Assembly (NCBI RefSeq): GCF_001904615.1
Contig: NZ_MRBY01000025.1
Location: 1 to 55,125 of the forward strand
Length of the DNA stretch: 55,125 bases
Direction of reading: 5' to 3'
Origin: [Limnothrix rosea] IAM M-220
GTDB taxonomy: Bacteria > Cyanobacteriota > Cyanobacteriia > Cyanobacteriales > MRBY01
The translations under genes and the position numbers were made by a program. Shown here piece by piece: positions 1-9,614 of the stretch (positions are counted from its first letter, which is position 1; each line of letters opens with the position of its first letter). The notes beneath the pieces were generated by a model. The model worked only from the letters and a program-made list of their open reading frames with translations, had not been told where the DNA came from and searched no databases.

Positions 1-181
1 TTGGCTTAAGAATTAATCTCCTTGCGGGAATTATCAACTACGGACTTTCCTTGCTTTCTTGATTCATGCAAGAGGTCTAATCTGTGTTTTTCCATGCTTC
101 TCAATTTGAAAAGATAGCGATTAGAGAGAGAGAAGCTCAGGCACAATGGGATAATAATTGCCGTGCGTTTCCGAGTGGCTA

Positions 182-1864
182 ATGAAATCCCGTTCTTTTT
201 TCGTTTATCTTGGCCTACTGGCCGTGTTGTTACTGTCCATTGGGACAGCTAGCTGGTATGACATTTTGTCCCAGAGTCCTTTGCCCTGGCTAAAAGGTGG
301 TGTCGCGACGAATCCCGCTGCGGCTTTATTTGTGCCCCGCCAAGCGCCATTGATGTTGTCGATGGTGGTAAATCCTGAAAAATTAGCCGCCTTAGGTTTA
401 GTGCAGACTCCCTACGGTAAACGTCGCGAAACATTGCAAGAACTTCAACAGGCAAAAACGAGCCTGATGAGTGCCACAGGACTGGACTACACAAAACAAA
501 TTGAGCCGTGGCTAGGTAATGAAATTAGTTTTGCAGTAACAACGCTCGATGTGGATCGCAACCTTGAAAATGGTGTGACACCGGGGTATCTGTTGGTGGT
601 TGAAGCGCGGGACAAAGAACTGGCCAAAGAATTTCTCCAGCTTGCCTATACTGAACAGGCTTTAGCGCCGGACTCTGGCTTACGTTATGAAACTTACAAG
701 GGTGTAAATCTTGTTATTCCGGATGCAAAGACAAAGCAATTTGCCAGCGCCATTGTTGGGAATTATGTCTTGTTTGCCAGTGAAGGAAAAGTACTCCGTA
801 GTGCGATTAATACGGTGCAAGTGCCTGATCTAAATCTCAGTCATGATCCGCAATATCTTGCAGCCCTCGAAACTATCGACCGTGATCATATTGGTATTGC
901 TGTGGCAAATTTACCAGCCCTCAGTGCTTGGATTGCCAATGATATTAACCCTGAGGAACCAACTTTAAAACAGCGCTTAGCGGTCACTCTAAGTTTGCAA
1001 AATCAGGGATTAATTGCGGAGACTGCTCTCATTGGTGACACTGAGCCGGCGCTAAATCGCCCTATCCTAACGGAACCTGTGGAGGCTTTAACTTATGTTC
1101 CACCCCAAGCGCTACTTGCCGTCGCCGGGCGTGATCTAAAGCAGTTGTGGACGGATGCAACGACGGGACTAAATCCCCGTAGTCCGCTCTCCCAAATTTT
1201 GCAGCAGTCTGTTGTGGCTATCCAAGAGCCTCTAGGGATTGATTTGCCGGCAGATATTTTTGATTGGATTTCTAGTGATTATGCGTTGGCGATCGTTCCC
1301 AACTTGGATCGGAAAAATAGTGTGGATTGGCTGTTTGTGGCGGAGCGGGAACCTGAGGTGAATATTGACCCGATTATTGAACATTTTGATGAGCTTGCCC
1401 AAGAGAAGGGTTTAAGTGTCGGTAGATTACCGTTAGGCGATCGCCAAGTAACGGCATGGACAGCCATTGATACATCGAACCAAGATGATGACCTAGTCCA
1501 GCTCAATGCCCAGGTGCAAGGGGCCCATCTCAGCGTTGAAAATTACGAACTGTTTGCGAGCTCCGTTAAAGCCCTAAGCCGCGCTGTTAATGCGAATAAA
1601 AAGCAATCTTTATTAGATAACAAAAACTTTAAAGTGAGTCTACAGCAGCTCCCCAGCGAAAATGGGGGTTATCTTTATGCTGACTGGCGACAGGGCGCTC
1701 AACTCTTTAAAACCCAAGTGCCTATCTTGCGCGTTGTTGATTATGTCGCGAAGCCTTTCTTTAACCATCTAAATTCTTTGAGTCTCACCAGCTCTGGCAA
1801 TACGGAGGATATTCGTCGTTCAACTTTATTCTTTACTTTATCTTCAGATCGTTTAGAAAATTGA
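182..1864 (+). CDS. DUF3352 family membrane-anchored protein
   Basis: This protein of about 560 residues starts with a short basic segment and one hydrophobic helix (FFVYLGLLAVLLLS), so it is probably anchored in the plasma or thylakoid membrane with its bulk outside the cytoplasm. The rest matches the pattern of cyanobacterial DUF3352 proteins, including the early block of the type 'AALFVPRQAPLMLSMVVNP' and repeated alpha/beta segments. No catalytic motif is visible and the family has no settled function. A TTG at 158 would add eight residues in frame. I prefer ATG 182 because the hydrophobic anchor follows it directly. It stands alone on the plus strand, about 125 bp before the kinase gene. 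Family assignment is fairly secure and function is unknown. Confidence 0.8.
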   Translation: MKSRSFFVYLGLLAVLLLSIGTASWYDILSQSPLPWLKGGVATNPAAALFVPRQAPLMLSMVVNPEKLAALGLVQTPYGKRRETLQELQQAKTSLMSATGLDYTKQIEPWLGNEISFAVTTLDVDRNLENGVTPGYLLVVEARDKELAKEFLQLAYTEQALAPDSGLRYETYKGVNLVIPDAKTKQFASAIVGNYVLFASEGKVLRSAINTVQVPDLNLSHDPQYLAALETIDRDHIGIAVANLPALSAWIANDINPEEPTLKQRLAVTLSLQNQGLIAETALIGDTEPALNRPILTEPVEALTYVPPQALLAVAGRDLKQLWTDATTGLNPRSPLSQILQQSVVAIQEPLGIDLPADIFDWISSDYALAIVPNLDRKNSVDWLFVAEREPEVNIDPIIEHFDELAQEKGLSVGRLPLGDRQVTAWTAIDTSNQDDDLVQLNAQVQGAHLSVENYELFASSVKALSRAVNANKKQSLLDNKNFKVSLQQLPSENGGYLYADWRQGAQLFKTQVPILRVVDYVAKPFFNHLNSLSLTSSGNTEDIRRSTLFFTLSSDRLEN

Positions 1865-1989
1865 GACTGGGAGCAGCTTTTGGAAAAATCACCCTAAGAT
1901 GAAAATACGGAATCAAATTTAGGTCTGATGAAGTCTACATTAGATAATCTATATTGTTCTGAAACCATCTCGTGCCATCAAAGATCTCC

Positions 1990-4227
1990 ATGACGCTGCC
2001 CATTGGACAGACCCTAAACGGACGCTACCGTATTACCCAAGAACTCGCCCGAGGCGGTTTTGGGGCAACTTTCCTCGCGGAAGATTTGTATTTGCCTGAA
2101 CATCCCCATTGTGTGGTGAAGCAGCTGAAGCCCCAAGTCGATGATCCACAGTCGTTGAAGACTGCGAGGCGCTTGTTTGAGACGGAAGCGCAAATTTTGC
2201 ATGAGCTGGGAAAGCATGAGCAAATTCCCCAGTTGTTTGCTTATTTTGAGGAGTCGCAGGAGTTTTATCTTGTTCAGGATTATATTGAGGGTCAAAGTTT
2301 ACGGGATGAAATCCGCCAGCAGGGAAAGCTTTCTCAGGGGCAGGTGATTGCGATTCTTCGGGAAATCCTAGAGCTTTTGGTTTTTGTCCATGGTAATCAG
2401 GTGATTCACCGTGATTTAAATCCGAGTAATCTGATTCGTCGCACTGGCGATCGCCGCCTATGTTTGATTGATTTCGGGGCGGTAAAGAGGGTCACAACGC
2501 AGTTTCAACAGGCCACGGGTCGCGCGACGGTGGCGATCGGTACACAGGGTTATATTCCCAGCGAACAAGCCCAAGGTCGGCCACAATTTGGTAGTGATAT
2601 CTATGCGGCAGGCATGATTGCCATTGAAGCCCTCACGGGTCAATTTCCCCATACCCTTGGCACGGATCCCCGCACTGCGGAACTGATTTGGCGAGATTTA
2701 GTTGATATTGATAAGTCTTTTGCTGATGTGATCGACAAGATGGTACGCCACGATTTCCGGGAGCGTTATTTTTCGGCGGAAGCTGTCCTTGCTGCCCTTG
2801 ATGGGATGACAGCGCCTCAAACGTCTAATACGGTTGTTCTTGGTAAAGCTGCACCGCTAACCGAAGAGGTTAGTACAGAAGCTATCGCGACTTCTTCGTT
2901 TTACACACAGGTTCCCCAATCTTCAGATCTAACCTTTGGCCTCAATCCGAAGGATCGTGGTGCCATAGCTGTGGTTATTGGTTTAGGTGTCGCTGCTGTT
3001 GTTGGTGTGGGGGTTAGTTTAAATCTCGGTTGGCAGTGGTGGTCTGGCCGTCAGGCAACCCTAGAGCAATTTGAACAGGGTCAACTGTACCAGGAGCTAG
3101 GGGAGCCGGAAAATGCCCTTACTAGCTATCAGGATGTACTGGATCAAAATGCCCAGCACCGGGGGGCACTCTTGGGTAAGGCTCAAATTTTGCAACAATT
3201 GCAGCGGTACGATGAAGCTCTTGCTACTTATGATCAGCTTCTACAGGTGGATCCGAATGCTTGGGAAGCTTGGTGGGGGCGGGGCAAAATCTTGAGCGAT
3301 CGCCAACAATATGATCAAGCGATCGCCTCCCTCAACAAAGCAATTCAAATTAATAGTAATAGCCTCGAAATTTGGCAAGCTAAAGCTCAAATTCATCTGG
3401 CACAGGATGATCAAACTAATGCCCTTAGCAGCTTAGAAATTATCCTTAAACTCGATAGCCGCCAAGCTTGGGCTTGGTATGAAAAGGGCTGGATTCACCA
3501 CAAGCGTGAGGAATATAACGAGGCGATCGCCGCCTATGATCGTGCCCTGCGGATCAATAATGCCGACCCAAATATTTGGTATCAGAAGGGTAATAGCTAC
3601 TTCAAGCTCGCAAATTATCAAGAATCAAAAAATGCCTATGCCCGTGTCGTACGGCTCAAGCCAGACCATGCCCCCGCCTGGTATAGTCTCGGCATTTCCC
3701 ACGAAAATCTCAAACAATATCGCGATGCCCAAGATGCCTTTGCGAAAGTTATTGAGCTAGAGCCGAGTAATGATCGAGCTTGGTATCACCTCGCTTGGAA
3801 TGCCCAGAGAGCTGATGATAAATCCACGGCGATCGCCGCCTACCGTCGGACTGTCGAGCTCAAGGGTAACGACCACACAAGCTGGCTAAATCTGGCTAAT
3901 TTACTCTACGAATCAAAAGATTATCCCCAAGCAATCTCAGCCTATGACCGCGCCCTTGGCCTCAAACCCCAAGATGGTGACAGTTGGGAGCTCAAGGGTA
4001 ATGCCCATCTCACCCTCGATCAATATGCCGAGGCGATCGCCGCCTACGATCAAGCCCTCCAATACAAACCCGAAGACGAAAATATCCGAGCAAATCGCGA
4101 ACAGGCTCAAAAAGAGCTAGATCGACGTAATATTCGAGAAAAGATTCAAGAAGAAGTTCAGGAAGGACTAGAAGAAACAGTAGAAGATATCGAAGCGGGA
4201 TTGGGTCGTCTTTTTCCTTGGTTGTAG
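1990..4227 (+). CDS. Serine/threonine protein kinase with C-terminal TPR repeats
   Basis: The N-terminal ~270 residues form a Hanks-type kinase: glycine loop (ELARGGFGATF), catalytic lysine in CVVKQLKP, catalytic loop HRDLNPSN and metal-binding DFG in LIDFGAVKR. The usual APE is replaced by PSEQ, as is common in cyanobacterial kinases. A hydrophobic helix near residues 325-350 (IAVVIGLGVAAVVGVGV) should cross the membrane. It is followed by about ten TPR units (pattern W..G......Y..A...Y..AL...P), which probably bind partner proteins outside the cytoplasm. The C-terminus is acidic and charged. GTG 1972 is an alternative start adding six residues; I chose ATG 1990 because the kinase fold begins right after it, though no clear ribosome site precedes either. 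All catalytic residues look intact. The substrate cannot be deduced. Confidence 0.9.
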   Translation: MTLPIGQTLNGRYRITQELARGGFGATFLAEDLYLPEHPHCVVKQLKPQVDDPQSLKTARRLFETEAQILHELGKHEQIPQLFAYFEESQEFYLVQDYIEGQSLRDEIRQQGKLSQGQVIAILREILELLVFVHGNQVIHRDLNPSNLIRRTGDRRLCLIDFGAVKRVTTQFQQATGRATVAIGTQGYIPSEQAQGRPQFGSDIYAAGMIAIEALTGQFPHTLGTDPRTAELIWRDLVDIDKSFADVIDKMVRHDFRERYFSAEAVLAALDGMTAPQTSNTVVLGKAAPLTEEVSTEAIATSSFYTQVPQSSDLTFGLNPKDRGAIAVVIGLGVAAVVGVGVSLNLGWQWWSGRQATLEQFEQGQLYQELGEPENALTSYQDVLDQNAQHRGALLGKAQILQQLQRYDEALATYDQLLQVDPNAWEAWWGRGKILSDRQQYDQAIASLNKAIQINSNSLEIWQAKAQIHLAQDDQTNALSSLEIILKLDSRQAWAWYEKGWIHHKREEYNEAIAAYDRALRINNADPNIWYQKGNSYFKLANYQESKNAYARVVRLKPDHAPAWYSLGISHENLKQYRDAQDAFAKVIELEPSNDRAWYHLAWNAQRADDKSTAIAAYRRTVELKGNDHTSWLNLANLLYESKDYPQAISAYDRALGLKPQDGDSWELKGNAHLTLDQYAEAIAAYDQALQYKPEDENIRANREQAQKELDRRNIREKIQEEVQEGLEETVEDIEAGLGRLFPWL

Positions 4228-4255
4228 TCGTTGGGGTTGACTGGCGATCGCCGCT

Positions 4256-6196
4256 TTAGTGATCAAGTTCAGCCAGCTCTAACCAACGCTCCGTTTTCGT
4301 TTCAATTTCCTGATTGAGTTGGGTCAAAGCGTCAGAGAGACTTTGTAGTTTTTCATAGTCGCCATCTGCCTGCTGACAAAGTTGCGCTTCGAGGGCGGCT
4401 TTTTTCTTTTCTAGCTCAGGAATAACCCTCATTTCGAGGCGCTCTAATTCTTTGCGTTGGTAGTTAGACAAGCGATTTGGGACAGATTTGGGCTTTTGGT
4501 AGGTTTTTGCTTTGGTTTTCGTGGGCGCTTTAGTCGGTGTTGCCTTTACTTGGGCAGCTTCTTGCTCCGCTTTTTTTGCCTCTTCTATTTTTTTATAGTC
4601 AAGGTAAACCGAGTAGTTGCCGGGATACTGGCGTAATGTACCCTGCCCTTCCAACGAAAAAATTGTATGTACAGTGCGGTCAAGGAAATAACGGTCGTGG
4701 GCAACAATGACAACGCAACCATTAAAATCCTCTAGATAGTCTTCGAGAATGGATAGGGTCTGGACATCAAGATCATTGGTCGGCTCGTCAAGGATCAAGA
4801 GGTTTGGCGCGGCCATGAGGATTTTGAGTAAAAATAAGCGGCGTTTTTCACCACCAGAAAGTTTGTGGATCGGGGCATATTGTTGATCGGGGGGAAAGAG
4901 AAATCGCTCTAACATTTGTGATGCTGAAATTTGTGTGCCATCGGCTGTTTCAACGTAGGTCGCCACGTCTTTGATGTATTCGATGACCCGTTGTTGCTGC
5001 GTTTTTTCGTCGAGGTCATCGGAATGTTGGTCAAAATAGCCAATATGAATCGTGCTCCCAATATCGACTGTGCCGGAGTCGGGCTCGATGCGTTGGGTAA
5101 TGAGATTTAGAAATGTAGATTTGCCTGCGCCATTGCCGCCAATGATACCGATACGATCGCCGGGATTAAACTCGTAGGTAAAGTTTTTAATAATTAGGCG
5201 ATCGCCGTAGGATTTAGCAAGATTTTCCACTTCGATCACCTTTTTGCCGATGCGTCTGCCGGGTGTATCGATTTCAACCTTACCTTGCGCCTCTTTAAAA
5301 ACCTTGTCTTTCATGTCATGGATGCGGTCAATGCGGGCTTTTTGTTTTGTGGCTCTCGCTTGGGGGCCCCGCTTTAACCATTCCAACTCCCGTCGCAATA
5401 CCCCTTTATGTTTTTGTTGGCTACTGATGGCTGCTTCTTCGGCGAGGGCTTTTTTTTCTAAATAATAGGAATAGTTGCCGGAGTAGGCATAGAGGTCACC
5501 GCGGTCAATTTCGAGGATACGATTGGTGACTTGATCGAGAAAATAACGGTCGTGGGTAATCAGTAATATTGCCCCGGAATAGTTATTGAGATAGCTCTGC
5601 AACCATTCCACAGAGTCGGCATCAAGGTGGTTTGTCGGCTCATCCATCAGCAGCAAATCGGGTTCTGACAAAAGCGCTGCCGCTAGGGCAATGCGTTTAC
5701 GATAGCCACCGGAAAGACTCCCGACCTTCACTTCCAAATCGGTAATGCCGAGTTTACTTAAAATAATTTTGGCATTGGTCTCCATTTCCCACGCATTGAG
5801 CGCGTCCATTTTGGCGGTAATTTCCGATAGCTTGCCCATCAGGCTATTTAGCTCATCCCCCTCGGCGATCGCCATCCGATGGGAGAGGTCTTCATAATCC
5901 CGTACCCATTTCATTTGCTCACTACAATCAGCAAAAACTTGGTCGAGTACCGTATTCTCTGGGTCAATCTCAGGTTGCTGAGGGAGATAAACGATCCTTG
6001 CACCAGACCGTACCAACCGTTTGCCACTATCAATCGGTTCGATGCCAGCGATCATTTTGAGTAATGTCGATTTGCCGCCACCATTCACGCCAATTAACCC
6101 GACCTTTTCAGTGTCATCAACACTAAAGTTCCCCTCTCGCAGGATCTCTTTAATCCCAAAATCTTTTGAGACGGATTGTAGGGTGATGATACTCAT
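4256..6196 (-). CDS. ABC-F family ATPase, Uup-like
   Basis: Two ABC ATPase domains lie in tandem with no membrane segments, which marks the ABC-F class of ribosome- or DNA-associated factors. Domain 1 has Walker A GVNGGGKST, signature LSGGYRKR and Walker B LLLMDEPTNHLD. Domain 2 has GGNGAGKST, LSGGEKRR and LLILDEPTNDLD. Between them is a charged linker, and after domain 2 comes a lysine-rich stretch and a predicted coiled coil (YQRKELERLEMRVIPELEKK), the arrangement of Uup. Known ABC-F proteins act on stalled or assembling ribosomes; Uup also affects transposon excision and branched DNA. The reading frame opens nine residues upstream (6223), but MSIITLQSV at 6196 fits the family start. The gene converges with the kinase gene across 28 bp. 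Confidence 0.9.
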   Translation of the reverse strand: MSIITLQSVSKDFGIKEILREGNFSVDDTEKVGLIGVNGGGKSTLLKMIAGIEPIDSGKRLVRSGARIVYLPQQPEIDPENTVLDQVFADCSEQMKWVRDYEDLSHRMAIAEGDELNSLMGKLSEITAKMDALNAWEMETNAKIILSKLGITDLEVKVGSLSGGYRKRIALAAALLSEPDLLLMDEPTNHLDADSVEWLQSYLNNYSGAILLITHDRYFLDQVTNRILEIDRGDLYAYSGNYSYYLEKKALAEEAAISSQQKHKGVLRRELEWLKRGPQARATKQKARIDRIHDMKDKVFKEAQGKVEIDTPGRRIGKKVIEVENLAKSYGDRLIIKNFTYEFNPGDRIGIIGGNGAGKSTFLNLITQRIEPDSGTVDIGSTIHIGYFDQHSDDLDEKTQQQRVIEYIKDVATYVETADGTQISASQMLERFLFPPDQQYAPIHKLSGGEKRRLFLLKILMAAPNLLILDEPTNDLDVQTLSILEDYLEDFNGCVVIVAHDRYFLDRTVHTIFSLEGQGTLRQYPGNYSVYLDYKKIEEAKKAEQEAAQVKATPTKAPTKTKAKTYQKPKSVPNRLSNYQRKELERLEMRVIPELEKKKAALEAQLCQQADGDYEKLQSLSDALTQLNQEIETKTERWLELAELDH

Positions 6197-6397
6197 GGGT
6201 TTGCCGGAAAATTTGACTTCCAATACCTTAACCGAATTAGCTCCTGTGAGAATAAGGAGAGGCGATCGCCCCCGAACTCAGAGAAAATTAAAGACTAGAC
6301 AAAGATCGCCTCAAATTGCTTTCATACAAGAATTTATGCGATATGATGCCGCTAGACTTAGTAATATATCTCACGCCTCTTGGTGACCTTCGAACAA

Positions 6398-7225
6398 ATG
6401 ACTCAGAAATACAGCATTATCGGTGCCGCTTGTACAACATTGTTGGTTACCGCAATGCCAGCCTTAGCCCAGACTTCTGATACACCGGAAGTTATGGAAG
6501 ATACCATGATGATGGAAGACGCTGAGGCGATGGAAGATTTCGAACCCCTTGATAAAGATGTCTCCACTGAAGCTGCGGATCTCAAGATTCGACCTAGGTT
6601 TGCCGTTAAACGAACAACCGATGTTAATGGCGCTGAAGGCCTAAACTACGTCGGTGGTTTTCTACCTGTTTTTCAACAAGGCGGGTTTGATAATTTCAAA
6701 ATATTTTTCTTCGACGGCGGTGTTTCTGTCGATGACGATGGTGAATTTGGCGGTAATCTCCTCTTTGGTTATCGCTCACTAAGCGAAGCAAATCGTATTT
6801 TCGGCAGTTATCTCGGTCTCGATGTCCGTGGCACAGAAGAAGAAAATAGCTTTAGTCAATTTACCTTTGGCGCAGAGTCCCTCGGCGAAACCTTTGATGC
6901 CCGCGCCAATGTCTTTCTATCCCTCAGCGATCGTGAAGCAATTACACCGGAGACTGCCAACAATTTCAGATTCACTGGCAATAGGCTGCTTTTCGACACG
7001 AGCCAAAGATTTCAAGCTGCGGCATCAGGTCTCGACTTTGAAGTTGGCTCCAAACTAACGGACTGGCGACGGGGTGACTTGAGAGCCTATGCAGGTCTTT
7101 ACTATTACGACATCGATGGTGGCGAAGATTCCATTGGCTGGCGTACCCGTTTAGTGGCTCGTCCCATTCCCTCGGTTAATGTGGGTCTGACGCTACAGGA
7201 CGATGATATTTTGGCACACAGCTAA
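6398..7225 (+). CDS. Inverse-autotransporter-like beta-barrel, 5' part of a frameshifted surface protein
   Basis: The product begins with a signal peptide (MTQKYSIIGAACTTLLV...ALA, cleavage before QTSD), then an acidic, Met-rich linker, then alternating beta-strand sequence rich in G, F and Y (GGNLLFGYRSL, IFGSYLGLDVRG, YAGLYYYDIDGG). This resembles the barrel of inverse autotransporters, in which an outer-membrane barrel exports the domain C-terminal to it. The frame stops just after LTLQDDDI. Adding one T to the T run at 7209-7212 continues the reading without stops (DDIFGTQLSFSVGALFPRS) into the next gene, so this is probably the N-terminal half of one protein. Upstream TTG 6380 and GTG 6383 are possible starts; ATG 6398 gives the clean signal peptide. 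The functional state is uncertain. Confidence 0.7.
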   Translation: MTQKYSIIGAACTTLLVTAMPALAQTSDTPEVMEDTMMMEDAEAMEDFEPLDKDVSTEAADLKIRPRFAVKRTTDVNGAEGLNYVGGFLPVFQQGGFDNFKIFFFDGGVSVDDDGEFGGNLLFGYRSLSEANRIFGSYLGLDVRGTEEENSFSQFTFGAESLGETFDARANVFLSLSDREAITPETANNFRFTGNRLLFDTSQRFQAAASGLDFEVGSKLTDWRRGDLRAYAGLYYYDIDGGEDSIGWRTRLVARPIPSVNVGLTLQDDDILAHS

Positions 7226-7335
7226 GCTTCTCTGTTGGGGCATTATTCCCCAGATCAAGCTCTTCTAGCGCACTTGCTTCTTCAGCGTACGAAGAAGGTT
7301 ACAACCCGATAATTGACCGCCTGTCGGGTAGATTC

Positions 7336-9492
7336 GTGAAAAATTCTACAGTCATCGTCGATAATTACACAGACCAAACTGGCGATGGAGTCATCGCAAC
7401 GAACCCTGAAACTGGCAATGACTGGTTCTTTTCTTTTGCAGATCTGAGCGGGAACAGTAATGGTACTTTTGAATCGCCTTTCCCCACATTCCAGCAGGCA
7501 CTTGATGAGGCTGGCAGCTTTCCGAATGATGGTATTGCCTATGTTCTAAACGGTGGTACTTTTGATGCCGCCGGTGGTTTGACGATTCCGGAGGGTGTGA
7601 TTTTTATGTCCGACGGTGTGGCGCAAGTCTTACCAGTTGGCAATCTACCCGCAGCGAGTGGAACCAATGTCATTCTCCCGGACTCTGGCACAGGCAATCT
7701 ACCAACTATCGAAAATTCTGAACTGATAGTCTTTAACCCTGATACGACAATTGATGGTTTTGACCTTAACGGTGGACTATTTATTGAGGATGTTGGTGGC
7801 AATATCACTATTGCAGACAATATTGTTGACGATACTGTTGTTATCAATCTCCATAACCTTGACGATGGAGAAACAATAACCATTATTGACAACACCATAG
7901 AGTCAGATGAAGACGGCATTTATATTCATGTCTATAATGCTTCTGTTGAAGAGGTCATCATTAGTGGCAATGAAATTGAGTCTGGAGATGACGGTATTGA
8001 AGTTGAGGTTAATGCTTTTTCCTCTACTGGTGACATCTTGATCAGCGGTAATACTATTGATGCAAATTATGATGGTATTAATCTAACTGTAGATTATGTG
8101 TCTAGTACTGGCGATATTACTATAAGCGACAATAGTATTACCTCTGATTATTTTGGCCTTAATGCAGCAGTTCTTCGCGGTAGTGCTAGTGGAGATATCA
8201 GCATCAGCGGTAATACTATTGATGCAAATTATGATGGTGTAAACCTGAGGATTGCTAGGGAATCTGACAGCGGCAATCTCACTATAAGCGACAATAGTAT
8301 TACCTCTGATTATTCTGGCATTAACCTGAGGATTGCCAATGAATCTGACAGCGGTGATATTACTGTAATTAGTAATACTATCGACGCAGATGATTCTGGC
8401 ATTAACCTGAGGATTGCTAATGAATCTGACAGCGAAAATCTCACTATAAGCGGTAATACTATTACTTCTGATTCCTCTGGCATTAATGCAGTAGTCTTCC
8501 GCGGTAGTGCTAGTGGAGATATCAGCATCAGCGGTAATACTATTGATGCAAATTACGATGGTGTAAACCTGAGGATTGCTAGGGAATCTGACAGCGGCAA
8601 TCTCACTATAAGCGACAATAGTATTACCTCTGATTATTCTGGCATTAACCTGAGGATTGCCAATGAATCTGACAGCGGTGATATTACTGTAATTAGTAAT
8701 ACTATCGACGCAGATAATTCTGGCATTAACCTGAGGATTGCTAATGAATCTGACAGCGAAAATCTCACTATAAGCGGTAATACTATTACTTCTGATTCCT
8801 CTGGCATTAACCTGAGGATTGCTAATGAATCTGACAGCGAAAATCTCACCATAAGCGGTAATACTATTACTTCTGATTCCTCTGGCATTAATGCAGTAGT
8901 CTTCCGCGGTAGTGCTAGTGGAGATATCAGCATCAGCGGTAATACTATTGATGCAAATTACGATGGTGTAAACCTGAGGATTGCTAGTGAATCTGACAGC
9001 GGCAATCTCACTATAAGCGACAATAGTATTACCTCTGATCATTTTGGCATTAACCTGAGGATTGTTAATGAATCTGACAGCGAAAATCTCACCATAAGCG
9101 GTAATACTATTACTTCTGATTCCTCTGGCATTTATACGGCAGTTCGTGGCGGTAGTGCTAGTGGAGATATCAGCATCAGCGACAACACCGTCACTGATGC
9201 CGACGAAAAAGGTATCGATGTAAACATCTTTGTGGGTGGTGAAGCGACTGGGGTAGTGAGCATTATTGGCAATGAAGTCAATTCAGACGAAACTGGAATT
9301 GAACTCTATAACGATGGTGGATATGGGGTCTGTGCAGTTATTTCTGGTAACACGGTTACGGATCCAAGTGGAGGGGACTTCCAATATCTTTTGGATGGCA
9401 GCGATAACATCTATCTAGATGGTGCATTACCAACTGGGAATGTTTCAATTGGTGGCAATGTTACGGCGAATACGGCTTGTGCTCCGTCATAA
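7336..9492 (+). CDS. Repeat-rich parallel beta-helix passenger domain, 3' part of the frameshifted surface protein
   Basis: The ORF from GTG 7336 encodes an acidic D/N/S/G-rich protein with repeated ISGNTI / ISDNSI motifs, the signature of right-handed parallel beta-helix folds. Its opening segment (GTFESPFPTFQQAL) is typical of secreted pectate-lyase-like helices. It has no signal peptide of its own. The frame stays open upstream through ~120 bp (…EEGYNPIIDRLSGRF…) to the end of the barrel gene, so it most likely belongs to one barrel-passenger protein of about 1,030 residues. The middle holds 14 units of 27 residues that are nearly identical at DNA level. A cysteine pair near the C-terminus (GVCAV…NTACAPS) may close the last coils. 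As an outer-surface protein it could serve adhesion or as a target for modification. No catalytic residues are recognisable. Confidence 0.75.
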   Translation: MKNSTVIVDNYTDQTGDGVIATNPETGNDWFFSFADLSGNSNGTFESPFPTFQQALDEAGSFPNDGIAYVLNGGTFDAAGGLTIPEGVIFMSDGVAQVLPVGNLPAASGTNVILPDSGTGNLPTIENSELIVFNPDTTIDGFDLNGGLFIEDVGGNITIADNIVDDTVVINLHNLDDGETITIIDNTIESDEDGIYIHVYNASVEEVIISGNEIESGDDGIEVEVNAFSSTGDILISGNTIDANYDGINLTVDYVSSTGDITISDNSITSDYFGLNAAVLRGSASGDISISGNTIDANYDGVNLRIARESDSGNLTISDNSITSDYSGINLRIANESDSGDITVISNTIDADDSGINLRIANESDSENLTISGNTITSDSSGINAVVFRGSASGDISISGNTIDANYDGVNLRIARESDSGNLTISDNSITSDYSGINLRIANESDSGDITVISNTIDADNSGINLRIANESDSENLTISGNTITSDSSGINLRIANESDSENLTISGNTITSDSSGINAVVFRGSASGDISISGNTIDANYDGVNLRIASESDSGNLTISDNSITSDHFGINLRIVNESDSENLTISGNTITSDSSGIYTAVRGGSASGDISISDNTVTDADEKGIDVNIFVGGEATGVVSIIGNEVNSDETGIELYNDGGYGVCAVISGNTVTDPSGGDFQYLLDGSDNIYLDGALPTGNVSIGGNVTANTACAPS
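8035..9168 (+). repeat. 81-bp tandem repeats (14 units) inside the beta-helix gene
   Basis: Fourteen consecutive units of 81 bp (27 codons) encode coils of the type LTISDNSITSDYSGIN + LRIANESDSGD. A higher-order block of four units (324 bp) is nearly perfectly duplicated: the GCGG beginning at 8177 recurs at 8501, and the next copy at 8906 is 405 bp on (324 + 81), showing one extra unit. Two tail variants alternate, ESDSG(D/N) and GSASGD. The DNA identity implies recent slippage or unequal crossing-over. Confidence 0.9.
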
Positions 9493-9540
9493 AGTTTGAA
9501 ATTATAGCGGCGAAAATACTCTCATAGAATATTAAAAAGA

Positions 9541-9577
9541 TGGATGGTTAAACTCGTTTTCTCCATTCATTTTTTTA
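9541..9577 (+). terminator. Intrinsic terminator after the beta-helix gene
   Basis: A 7-bp stem (TGGATGG with CCATTCA, one G-U pair) and a 15-nt loop are followed by a run of eight T. It lies about 50 bp after the beta-helix stop codon and upstream of the TIGR03032 gene. The loop is long, so strength is uncertain. Confidence 0.5.
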
Positions 9578-9614
9578 TACTTAACTTAAATGAGTCGAAC
9601 ACTGCTCAAATAAT

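Noticed and set aside
8083-9042. Long minus-strand ORF (319 codons) opposite the beta-helix repeats
   Set aside because: It exists only because the 81-bp repeats lack stops in that frame. Its own protein is a low-complexity mirror of the repeats, with no start context.
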